From assembly GCA_023417285.1 (NCBI GenBank), contig JAEZFR010000428.1, positions 1-5,035 on the forward strand: a stretch of 5,035 nt of DNA, given 5' to 3'. Under the pieces are notes generated by a model. It had not been told where the DNA came from, ran no database searches, and saw nothing but the letters and a program-made list of their open reading frames with translations. A program made the translations under genes and the position numbers. Of the stretch, positions 1 through 5,035 are shown in pieces (position 1 is the stretch's first letter; every line of letters starts with the position of its first letter). Source of the DNA: Bacillota bacterium (GTDB lineage Bacteria; Bacillota; Clostridia; Acetivibrionales; DSM-1351).

Positions 1-434
1 AAGGTATTGAAAATCATCTCCTCTTATTTGATGATATCAAAGAGTTTTTTCGAAAACCAGAGGGTATAAGACCTCACTTTTCTTTCTATAGGGGGGAAAC
101 TAGTTATACGTTTTTTAATAAAGGTACAAAAACCTACGCTACAATAACTAATATGATGGGAATGATTCTCTTTACTTTATACAACAAAGGAAAAGACGAG
201 TACTGGGAGAATACAGAAGTAGTAAATGGTAATGGACTTCTAAGCGCAGAAAACCAGATTATAAGAAGTATATGTGGTAATGAAATGATTGATATTATGA
301 AAAGGTTAGAAGAAGGTATGAATAATATTAGCGAAAATCAAAAGAGGAAAATCAATAAGAAAATAGAAGATGACCCGGAAGGTTTTATTAATTCCAAAAC
401 CTATGAAGCCTTGAGAAAGGATTTGGATTGTTAA
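1..434 (+). CDS. 3' end of an unrecognised gene (5' end outside window)
   Basis: The reading frame is open from base 3 of the window to a TAA at 432-434, giving about 143 visible residues. It has no necessary start inside the window. The ATGs at 153 and 156 have no good ribosome binding site and sit in a continuous coding frame, so I treat the gene as truncated by the window edge. The visible part begins with an aromatic-rich stretch (GIENHLLLFDDIKEFF), then a mixed segment containing FYRGETSYTFFNKG. It ends with a charged, probably helical tail (MIDIMKRLEEGMNNISENQK). I see no catalytic motif, membrane segment or signal peptide. Base composition is AT-rich like the downstream nuclease-like gene, which starts 122 nt later on the same strand, so the two may form one cargo unit. 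The function is unknown; I am fairly sure it is coding, not sure of anything else. Confidence 0.7.
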   Translation, partial: GIENHLLLFDDIKEFFRKPEGIRPHFSFYRGETSYTFFNKGTKTYATITNMMGMILFTLYNKGKDEYWENTEVVNGNGLLSAENQIIRSICGNEMIDIMKRLEEGMNNISENQKRKINKKIEDDPEGFINSKTYEALRKDLDC

Positions 435-478
435 TAATAATATCTGCGGCTAAGTTTTATTTAGAATATTATTGTTGA
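431..478 (+). promoter_or_regulatory. AU-rich hairpin overlapping a ribosome binding site
   Basis: Bases 433-443 (AATAATAATAT) pair with 466-476 (ATATTATTGTT) with one T-G wobble. Bases 431-432 can pair with 477-478, giving about 13 bp around a 22-nt loop. The right arm runs into the GAGG at 477-480, which is the best ribosome binding site for the mini-ORF at 490. The left arm includes the stop codon of the upstream gene. No T-run follows, so it is not a terminator. It could limit translation of the downstream mini-ORF or be a DNA operator. In sequence this AT-rich, chance pairing is a real possibility. Confidence 0.3.
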
Positions 479-489
479 GGTAGGTAGCA

Positions 490-555
490 ATGGGGGAGAA
501 AGTAAGTATTTCAATTAGTTTGTTTATGTGTTTATTTAAAAACACTAAATTCTAA
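490..555 (+). CDS. 21-codon mini-ORF abutting the nuclease-like gene, possible leader peptide
   Basis: ATG at 490 is preceded by GAGG at 477-480 with 9 nt spacing, a better translation start than any near 556. It encodes a short peptide beginning MGEKVSISIS and ends with TAA at 553-555. The next base starts the ATG of the 565-aa gene, in the same frame. Two readings are possible. It may be a leader whose termination allows reinitiation at 556, since the ATG at 556 has no purine-rich site upstream. Or the TAA may be a nonsense change that cut an originally longer N-terminus. The hydrophobic run SLFMCLF is too short for a membrane segment. Nothing in the peptide is recognised. Confidence 0.3.
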   Translation: MGEKVSISISLFMCLFKNTKF

Positions 556-2253
556 ATGAGGACTTATACATTGAACGAATCATTAAATTTATGTCTGTCA
601 GACTTAGAGAAATTGGTTGCCAATAGTGGTAATGTAATTGGTGATTATAGTTATAATTCAAAGATACAAGAAGTACTGAAGAGAATTTTGAAGCTTGATA
701 TGACTGAAGGTATTAGGTGTTGGATAAATGTAATGGATAAATTCCTCTATGAAAGACGGACGCAGGACTTAACCAAACATATGGTAAATGAATTATGTAG
801 TGAGTTTGGCGATAATTATGTATTTGATCTTTTATATAAAAGCCCTGATTTGATAGATCGTTTGTTTGGAAAAGCTCCAGTAATTCCGGAAGATCTTATC
901 TCAATAATAATATATGAAGATGACAAAATCCTTTTAGAAATATGTCTTGACGCACTTTGCAAGAATATCAGTAGGCATGTTATAGAACACTCGCCGATCC
1001 TGGAAAGAATGCCAAGCAAACGTAGATACCTATTAAGATCAGCATTTGATCTTAAAGAATATATACAGAGAATAAATACGTCGTCTGCTTCAGCAAACAC
1101 TAAAAAACTTATAGATAAATGGAAACTTACTGCTGTTCAAAAACAAGATATTTTTCTCAAAAACTATGTTGATAAGGGAACCGTAATCGACACCCCATCT
1201 AGAGGAATTAATGAGGATTTTTTTAAAAGCTTTATATACGACTTAAAGAATAAACAAAGATCCGAAGTCGATTATTTTTTGACTTCTAAAAATAATGTTT
1301 ATGATGTATTGAAGAATACAAAATATATATTAACAGAGATACAAAAAGATTATCCTATGGCTATTCCCTTCTCATATGACGGATCAAAAAATGGATATAT
1401 AGCAAAATACCTTTCAGAAATTGCGAGCTTCTCATGCAAACTTGAAAATCTATCAGACGATGATAATAGTATAAACATTTTATGCGCTTTTGAAAAAGGA
1501 AATGAACACTTGTTCCATTTGCTGACGCATGTTGTTATGGAAGGTATATTTACTAAAGGCTTATTTGGTTACAACATCTATGGGCTAAATGCATATTTTC
1601 TCTTGAAATATAACGAGTATACTTCCCAGACTATGATTGAATATGATCAAAATCAACATGCCGGAAGATTTAGATATAATATTGATTTTCAGGAATTTGC
1701 ATCTCGTGTTAAAGACTCACTGAGGGCAACAAAGATATTTAAAGATGATTATGAGTGCTTTTCTTCTATAGATCAAAATATTATATCGCCTTTGGGTGCT
1801 ATTGCGAAAAACGTGAAAGAGTGGGAATCAGAAAACCGTTTATTTGTTGATATAGATTCTTTAAATGGATACAAAAATTTAGTCTATAAAAACCTTCTTG
1901 ATTCTGGCGAAATAAACGCGAGATGGGTTAATGAAAGAAAAATGTATGAATTGATTCTCTCATTCTTTCCCCAATCTCAATTTCAATACCGACCAGCTTG
2001 GTTAAATAGACAAAGTCTTGATGCTTTTATACCTGAAATATTTACGGCGTTTGAATATCAGGGAAGACAACATTATGAACCGATTGACTTTTTTGGGGGG
2101 CAACAAGCATATGAACATAGGCAGCTACTAGATATACAGAAAAAAGAATTAGCTACCAAGAATGGAGTTGCAGTGGTTGAATGGAGATATGATGAGCCAA
2201 TAACTAAAGCGGTTTTAATAAGCAAGTTAATCGAATTGGGTATTACTTTTTAA
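556..2253 (+). CDS. large protein with C-terminal Vsr/EDxHD-like nuclease domain
   Basis: This 565-residue protein has an unrecognised, largely helical-looking N-terminal ~450 residues and a C-terminal nuclease-like domain (about 455-565). The domain shows, in order, E465 in a helix, D489 in SLDAFIPE, E500 in AFEYQGRQHYEP, H506, and D526 with K529/K530 in LLDIQKKELA. It ends with a strand, VAVVEWRYDE. The order E-D-E-H-D with the EYxGxQHY signature matches the Vsr/EDxHD branch of the PD-(D/E)XK superfamily, which includes mismatch-nicking, homing and defence nucleases; all expected acidic and His positions are present. No signal peptide or membrane segment is visible, so it should be cytoplasmic and act on DNA. 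The start at 556 lacks a clear ribosome binding site and directly follows the stop of a mini-ORF in the same frame, so the true start is uncertain. The gene is AT-rich and lies upstream of parA, separated by two terminator-like hairpins, which suggests independent cargo. An anti-phage or DNA-targeting role is inference. The N-terminal region may be a sensor or target-recognition part. Confidence 0.85.
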   Translation: MRTYTLNESLNLCLSDLEKLVANSGNVIGDYSYNSKIQEVLKRILKLDMTEGIRCWINVMDKFLYERRTQDLTKHMVNELCSEFGDNYVFDLLYKSPDLIDRLFGKAPVIPEDLISIIIYEDDKILLEICLDALCKNISRHVIEHSPILERMPSKRRYLLRSAFDLKEYIQRINTSSASANTKKLIDKWKLTAVQKQDIFLKNYVDKGTVIDTPSRGINEDFFKSFIYDLKNKQRSEVDYFLTSKNNVYDVLKNTKYILTEIQKDYPMAIPFSYDGSKNGYIAKYLSEIASFSCKLENLSDDDNSINILCAFEKGNEHLFHLLTHVVMEGIFTKGLFGYNIYGLNAYFLLKYNEYTSQTMIEYDQNQHAGRFRYNIDFQEFASRVKDSLRATKIFKDDYECFSSIDQNIISPLGAIAKNVKEWESENRLFVDIDSLNGYKNLVYKNLLDSGEINARWVNERKMYELILSFFPQSQFQYRPAWLNRQSLDAFIPEIFTAFEYQGRQHYEPIDFFGGQQAYEHRQLLDIQKKELATKNGVAVVEWRYDEPITKAVLISKLIELGITF

Positions 2254-2290
2254 TTTATCAGGATTTAAATATATTTTAAGCATGAAGATA

Positions 2291-2318
2291 AGCGGTTACC
2301 AAAATAGCCGCTATTTTT
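2291..2318 (+). terminator. intrinsic terminator after the nuclease-like gene
   Basis: AGCGGTTA (2291-2298) pairs with TAGCCGCT (2305-2312) with one wobble pair and a 6-nt loop. After one intervening A, five T follow (2314-2318). It starts 37 nt after the stop codon of the nuclease-like gene, the usual place for its transcript end. Confidence 0.65.
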
Positions 2319-2329
2319 ATACTCATTTT

Positions 2330-2354
2330 CGGCAGGTACCCCCTGCCGTTTTTT
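2330..2354 (+). terminator. intrinsic terminator or attenuator just before parA
   Basis: CGGCAGG (2330-2336) pairs perfectly with CCTGCCG (2342-2348) around a 5-nt loop, followed at once by six T (2349-2354). The parA ribosome binding site begins only 9 nt later at 2364, leaving no room for a promoter in between. Any parA transcript therefore has to start upstream and pass through this hairpin, or be processed, so it may act as an attenuator as well as a terminator. Confidence 0.7.
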
Positions 2355-2378
2355 ATTACAAAAAAGGAGGAAAAATCA

Positions 2379-3164
2379 ATGACTAAAGTGATCGCCCTTG
2401 CCAATCAAAAAGGCGGCGTGGGCAAAACAACTACTAGTGTGAACCTCGGCATAGGCCTCGCCCGACAGGGCAAAAAAGTGCTTCTGGTGGATGCTGATTC
2501 ACAGGGAAATCTGACGGACTCTCTTGGCTGGAGAACGCCGGATGAGCTAAAAGAAACGCTCACATCCGTCATGACCAAGGTGGTAACGGATGAGCCGCTT
2601 GGGGAGAATGAGGCTATTCTGCACCATGAGGAAGGTGTCGATTTGCTGCCGTCAAACATCGAGCTATCGGCGTTGGAGATGCTTCTCAGCAACACGATCA
2701 GCCGCGAGACCATCATGCGAAGCTATTTGCAAAGCGTTAAGCATCGGTACGATTATGTGCTGATTGACTGCTCGCCGTCGCTCGGCTTGGTGACGGTGAA
2801 TGCGCTGGCAGCTGCAGACAGCATTATCATTCCGGTGCTGTCGCATTACCTGCCGACAAAAGGACTGTCTCAGCTTATCCAAACAATCAACCGTATTCGA
2901 AGGACCATCAATCCTCAGCTTGAGATTGAGGGCGTTCTGTTGACTATGGTCGATAGCAGAACGAATTTCGCAAAGGACATTTCTGAAAATCTTCGGGTGA
3001 ATTGCGGAGATAGAATTCCTGTGTTTCAAACGGAGATACCTCTCACGATTCGAACAGCAGAGGCCAGTGCAACCGGCACGAGCATCTATCAACATGCCGC
3101 TAATGACAAGGCGGCGAAGGCCTACGAATCACTTGTGCAGGAGGTAATGGCGAATGGCAAATAG
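2379..3164 (+). CDS. parA: ParA/Soj-family partition ATPase
   Basis: This 261-residue protein is a ParA/MinD-superfamily ATPase that binds DNA nonspecifically when ATP-bound and is stimulated by ParB to position or segregate DNA. The deviant Walker A is KGGVGKTT at residues 11-18, with the signature lysine K11 and K16. Walker A' is VLLVDADSQGN (34-44) with D40. Walker B is YVLIDCSPSLG (126-136) with D130. VDSRTNF (191-197) matches the conserved Soj segment carrying an arginine. There is no N-terminal HTH extension, so it is the short Soj-like type, close to the usual ~250-260 residues. The start is fixed by AAGGAGG at 2364-2370 with 8 nt spacing. The end overlaps parB by 11 bp, implying translational coupling. 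GC content is clearly higher than in the upstream cargo. On an integrative element it would help keep the excised circle, or act in its regulation. Confidence 0.95.
   Translation: MTKVIALANQKGGVGKTTTSVNLGIGLARQGKKVLLVDADSQGNLTDSLGWRTPDELKETLTSVMTKVVTDEPLGENEAILHHEEGVDLLPSNIELSALEMLLSNTISRETIMRSYLQSVKHRYDYVLIDCSPSLGLVTVNALAAADSIIIPVLSHYLPTKGLSQLIQTINRIRRTINPQLEIEGVLLTMVDSRTNFAKDISENLRVNCGDRIPVFQTEIPLTIRTAEASATGTSIYQHAANDKAAKAYESLVQEVMANGK
3139..3144 (+). promoter_or_regulatory. parB ribosome binding site inside parA
   Basis: AGGAGG lies within the last codons of parA, 9 nt before the ATG at 3154. It decides the parB start and supports translation of both genes from one transcript. Confidence 0.8.
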
Positions 3165-4098
3165 CAGGACAAACATCAAGCTCCCCACGGTTGATGATCT
3201 GTTTACTACGCAAGCAGAACGCGAAGGAATGAACAGTGAAAGAGTGCAGCAGATACCGATTACGAGCATTCAAGACTTCCCAAATCATCCGTTCCAGATA
3301 CGTAAAGACGAGGCCATGCAGCGGATGGTCGAGAGCATTGCAGAGAACGGTGTGAGGATTCCGGCTCTGGTACGTCCTTTGCCGGATGGTCAATATCAAA
3401 TGGTTTCAGGACACCGCCGCAAAGAGGCCTGCCGGATGCTTGGTATTGAGAGCATTCAGGCAATTGTCCGCGATATGTCGGATGATGAAGCGACAATCTG
3501 TATGGTCGAAAGCAACTATCAGCGTGAAAGCGTCCTCCCAAGTGAGAGGGCGTTTTCTTATAAGATGCAGCTTGAGGCCATGAAAAGAATAGCAGGCAGA
3601 CCGCCGCAAAATAATTCTGTCCAAGTTGGACATAATTTTCGCGGCACCACTTCAAGGGCTGAGTTGGCGGCTGAATCGGGCAAAAGCTCAACGCAGATAC
3701 AGCGCTTTATCCGGCTTACAGAGCTCATTCCGCCTCTGCTGAAAATGGTGGATGACAAAGATATTGCGCTCAATCCGGCGGTGGCGCTGTCTTACTTGGC
3801 CGGGAAAGAGCAAGAGGATTTGCTTGAGACCATGCAGAGCGAGGAACGAACGCCATCGCTCTCACAGGCAATGCGCATGAAGGTGCTCAGTCAAGAGGGC
3901 AAGCTCGATATGGATGCCATCTTCAAGGTTATGACTGAGGAAAAAGCGAATCAGAAGGAACAGGTAAAGCTCCCGAAAGAGAAAATCGGGAGCTTTTTTC
4001 CTAAGAGCTATTCCATTAAGCAAATGGAAGATACGATTATGAAGCTGCTCACAGACTGGCAGCGCAAGCGAGAACGGGATAACAGTCTGGAGAGATAG
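3154..4098 (+). CDS. parB: ParB/Spo0J-family partition protein
   Basis: This 314-residue protein is the DNA-binding partner of ParA. The N-terminal ParB/sulfiredoxin-like domain covers about residues 31-125: QIPITSIQDFPNHPFQIR opens it, GHRRKEA (86-92) is the box around the CTP-binding arginine motif, and ESNYQRE (119-125) is the next conserved box. A linker with GRPPQNNSVQVGHNF (148-162) is followed by the HTH region, SRAELAAESGKSSTQIQRFI (167-186), continuing to about 206. The C-terminal part (about 280-310, FFPKSYSIKQMEDTI and a basic tail) probably serves dimerisation, by analogy with relatives carried on mobile elements. Its start overlaps parA. Two unusual nucleotide structures lie inside it: a long near-palindrome at 3603-3645 in the linker and a terminator-like hairpin at 3966-3999. 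A transcription-regulating ParB-like role instead of true segregation is possible. Confidence 0.93.
   Translation: MANSRTNIKLPTVDDLFTTQAEREGMNSERVQQIPITSIQDFPNHPFQIRKDEAMQRMVESIAENGVRIPALVRPLPDGQYQMVSGHRRKEACRMLGIESIQAIVRDMSDDEATICMVESNYQRESVLPSERAFSYKMQLEAMKRIAGRPPQNNSVQVGHNFRGTTSRAELAAESGKSSTQIQRFIRLTELIPPLLKMVDDKDIALNPAVALSYLAGKEQEDLLETMQSEERTPSLSQAMRMKVLSQEGKLDMDAIFKVMTEEKANQKEQVKLPKEKIGSFFPKSYSIKQMEDTIMKLLTDWQRKRERDNSLER
3603..3645. other. long near-palindrome inside parB, candidate parS-like site
   Basis: The core TGTCCAAGTTGGACA (3618-3632) has perfect 7-bp arms around a single G at 3625. It is flanked by AT-rich stretches that are partly symmetric (AATT at 3613-3616 and 3634-3637). 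Outermost are GCCGC (3603-3607) and GCGGC (3641-3645), symmetric except for a 2-nt offset. A two-fold symmetric site of this size would suit a dimeric DNA-binding protein such as ParB. In Bacillus subtilis a parS site lies inside spo0J, and its consensus also begins TGT and ends ACA with a CCA/TGG pattern, but this is only resemblance. It codes for the linker between the CTPase and HTH regions, so protein constraint could explain part of it. Confidence 0.4.
3966..3999 (+). terminator. intrinsic-terminator-like hairpin within the parB coding sequence
   Basis: AAAGCTCCCGA (3966-3976) pairs perfectly over 11 bp with TCGGGAGCTTT (3986-3996) around a 9-nt loop, and the T-run covers 3994-3999. By form this is a strong Rho-independent terminator, yet it ends 99 nt before the parB stop codon. 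Translating ribosomes would normally stop it folding. When translation is weak it could end the transcript early, or act on transcripts from elsewhere. Confidence 0.6.
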
Positions 4099-4117
4099 TT
4101 TGTTTTCCCGGCTGGTT

Positions 4118-4152
4118 AAGGGCGTTGGTACACACATACCGACGCCCTTTTT
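4118..4152 (+). terminator. intrinsic terminator between parB and the small gene
   Basis: AAGGGCGTTGGTA (4118-4130) pairs with TACCGACGCCCTT (4137-4149) over 13 bp with one T-G wobble and a CACACA loop, ending in five T (4148-4152). It starts 20 nt after the parB stop and ends 6 nt before the ribosome binding site of the next gene. It thus either ends the parAB transcript or attenuates readthrough into the small gene and recombinase. Confidence 0.8.
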
Positions 4153-4158
4153 GCATTT

Positions 4159-4165
4159 AAGGAGG
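4159..4165 (+). promoter_or_regulatory. ribosome binding site that fixes the small-gene start
   Basis: AAGGAGG with 6 nt spacing to ATG 4172. It rules out the upstream in-frame TTG at 4100, whose reading would run through the terminator hairpin. Confidence 0.85.
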
Positions 4166-4171
4166 CAGAGC

Positions 4172-4318
4172 ATGAGCAAAGAGAAAAAGGACGAAGTCAC
4201 CATTATTATTAAGCGCGAATTTGTTGGTGACAGACCCATAAGCGAGGTCTTAATACCTATCATCATTGAGGAAATTAAAAAGCAAATGAAAGACGGCACC
4301 TTTGGAAAAACACATTGA
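4172..4318 (+). CDS. 48-residue small protein between parB and recombinase
   Basis: The protein is 48 residues, starting MSKEKKDEVTIIIKREFVG and ending in GKTH. A charged N-terminus precedes a probable beta strand (VTIIIKREF, 9-17), then a probable amphipathic helix (ISEVLIPIIIEEIKKQMK, 23-40). The hydrophobic run VLIPIII is too short and too acidic on its flank for a confident membrane segment. The start is set by AAGGAGG at 4159-4165. I do not recognise a named family. It does not resemble what I recall of the TnpW small protein, though it holds a similar place near a TnpX-type recombinase. It sits after a terminator and 71 nt before the recombinase, so it is probably cotranscribed with it, and an accessory role in recombination or its regulation is plausible but unproven. 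Confidence 0.75.
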   Translation: MSKEKKDEVTIIIKREFVGDRPISEVLIPIIIEEIKKQMKDGTFGKTH

Positions 4319-4389
4319 GTGCTTTACCATAGTTCCTGTAAGCATGGTCTACGGATACATTATGTTTGAGCAACGAGGAGGAAAATGAA

Positions 4390-5035
4390 ATGGCGAATAC
4401 GGAAAGAATATTTAGAGTTGCGTTATACTGTCGTCTTTCTAAAGATGATGGCGTGGAGTGTGAAAGCGGAAGCATATCGACTCAAAAGGATATCCTTACC
4501 CAATTTGTCCGAGACAAAGGTTGGCATGTTGTAAAAACATATGTTGATGACGGTTATACAGGGACCAATTTTGATCGCCCTGGCTTTCAAGAAATGATTA
4601 AGGCTATTAAGGATGGGCAGATAGATTGTGTGATTACAAAGGACTTATCGCGATTAGGTAGAAACTATCTTGACTGTGGTATTTATCTTGAAGTATTTTT
4701 CCCTGAGCATGGTGTGCGATATATTGCTGTGAATGATGGCGTTGATACGCTAAACAACAGTGCAATGGATATAACCCCATTTAAGAACATACTTAACGAA
4801 ATGTATTCAAAAGATCAATCGGTAAAAACAAAAACGGCATTAAGATCGAGGTTTTCACAAGGTAAATTTACTGGTACATCTGCCCCATATGGATATCTTA
4901 AAGACCCCAGCGACCATAATCGTTTGATAATTGATGAAAAGGCAGCACCCATTGTAAGAAAGATGTTTGATCTTGCAAAAGGCGGTTGGGGTATTTCGCG
5001 TATTCGTAGGTATTTGACAGAGCAGAGAATAATGC
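4390..5035 (+). CDS. large serine recombinase, N-terminal part (3' end outside window)
   Basis: The frame stays open to the window end, giving 215 residues of a protein that in this family is usually well over 500. The N-terminal resolvase/invertase catalytic domain spans about residues 8-150. VALYCRLSKDD (10-20) holds the expected nucleophile S17 with R15, and KDLSRLGRNY (84-93) holds R88 and R91. These are the catalytic residues known for serine recombinases. APYGYLKD (165-172) opens the 'recombinase' DNA-binding domain, followed by IVRKMFDLAKGGWGISRIRR. The YCRLSxDD form and the context fit the TnpX/TndX group that excises and inserts Tn4451/Tn5397-like elements through a circular intermediate. 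The start is fixed by GAGGAGG at 4375-4381, 8 nt before ATG 4390; the ATG at 4385 is in another frame. The zinc-ribbon/coiled-coil C-terminal parts lie outside the window. GC content is lower than in parAB, hinting at a separate history. Confidence 0.93.
   Translation, partial: MANTERIFRVALYCRLSKDDGVECESGSISTQKDILTQFVRDKGWHVVKTYVDDGYTGTNFDRPGFQEMIKAIKDGQIDCVITKDLSRLGRNYLDCGIYLEVFFPEHGVRYIAVNDGVDTLNNSAMDITPFKNILNEMYSKDQSVKTKTALRSRFSQGKFTGTSAPYGYLKDPSDHNRLIIDEKAAPIVRKMFDLAKGGWGISRIRRYLTEQRIM

Noticed and set aside
411..440. Possible promoter TTGAGA (411-416), 18 nt, TAATAA (435-440) before the nuclease-like gene
   Set aside because: The boxes are partial matches in AT-rich DNA where such matches are common; not strong enough to annotate.
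816..1100. 94-codon minus-strand frame opposite the nuclease-like gene
   Set aside because: No ribosome binding site or family likeness, and it lies fully inside a strong plus-strand gene.
2247..2275. Possible promoter with TATATT at 2270-2275 before parA
   Set aside because: No acceptable -35 box at 16-18 nt upstream, and two terminator-like hairpins lie between it and parA.
2405..3095. Long minus-strand frames opposite parA
   Set aside because: They are shadows of a clear ParA with intact Walker motifs; no ribosome binding sites or recognisable protein features.
3260..3773. Minus-strand and alternative plus-strand frames across parB
   Set aside because: The parB frame carries conserved ParB motifs throughout; the others have low-complexity, Cys/Pro/Ser-rich translations typical of out-of-frame reading.
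4100..4171. TTG-started 5' extension of the small gene
   Set aside because: It would translate through the terminator hairpin at 4118-4152 and has no ribosome binding site, while ATG 4172 has AAGGAGG at 6 nt.
4326..4348. Inverted repeat ACCAT/ATGGT upstream of the recombinase
   Set aside because: Only 5 bp with a 13-nt gap; expected by chance, not enough for an operator or recombination site.
1..5035. CRISPR arrays, tRNA or rRNA genes, insertion sequence ends
   Set aside because: No regularly spaced repeats, no cloverleaf-like or rRNA-like segment, and no transposase or terminal inverted repeats were seen on reading both strands.

Overview
The window looks like part of an integrative and conjugative (or mobilisable) element from a low-to-mid GC Bacillota, probably a Clostridia-type gut organism. 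The grounds are strong AAGGAGG/GAGGAGG ribosome binding sites, a Soj/Spo0J-type ParA-ParB pair, and a large serine recombinase of the TnpX/TndX kind. All convincing genes are on the + strand.

Left block (1-2253): AT-rich sequence (18 of 60 bases are G/C at 601-660). It holds the 3' end of an unrecognised gene (1-434), a short gap with an AU-rich hairpin and a 21-codon mini-ORF (490-555), and a 565-aa protein (556-2253). The last ~110 residues of that protein read as a Vsr/EDxHD-like PD-(D/E)XK nuclease domain behind ~450 residues I do not recognise. This block looks like accessory cargo, possibly defence-related, but that role is inferred.

Junction (2254-2378): two intrinsic-terminator-like hairpins in tandem, the second ending 9 nt before the parA ribosome binding site.

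Right block (2379-5035): more GC-balanced sequence (30 of 60 at 2641-2700) with parA, parB (11-bp overlap), a terminator-like hairpin, a 48-aa conserved-looking small protein, and the N-terminal 215 residues of a large serine recombinase cut by the window end. The recombinase is more AT-rich again (23 of 60 at 4681-4740). ParA and ParB should stabilise the element when extrachromosomal, or act in its regulation; the recombinase should excise and integrate it.

The least expected signals are non-coding. A ~43-bp near-palindrome lies inside parB between its CTPase and HTH parts, a candidate parS-like site. A textbook intrinsic terminator lies inside the parB coding sequence. Terminators also sit directly before the ribosome binding sites of parA and the small gene, with no clear promoter in between. 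Together these suggest readthrough or antitermination control of the module.
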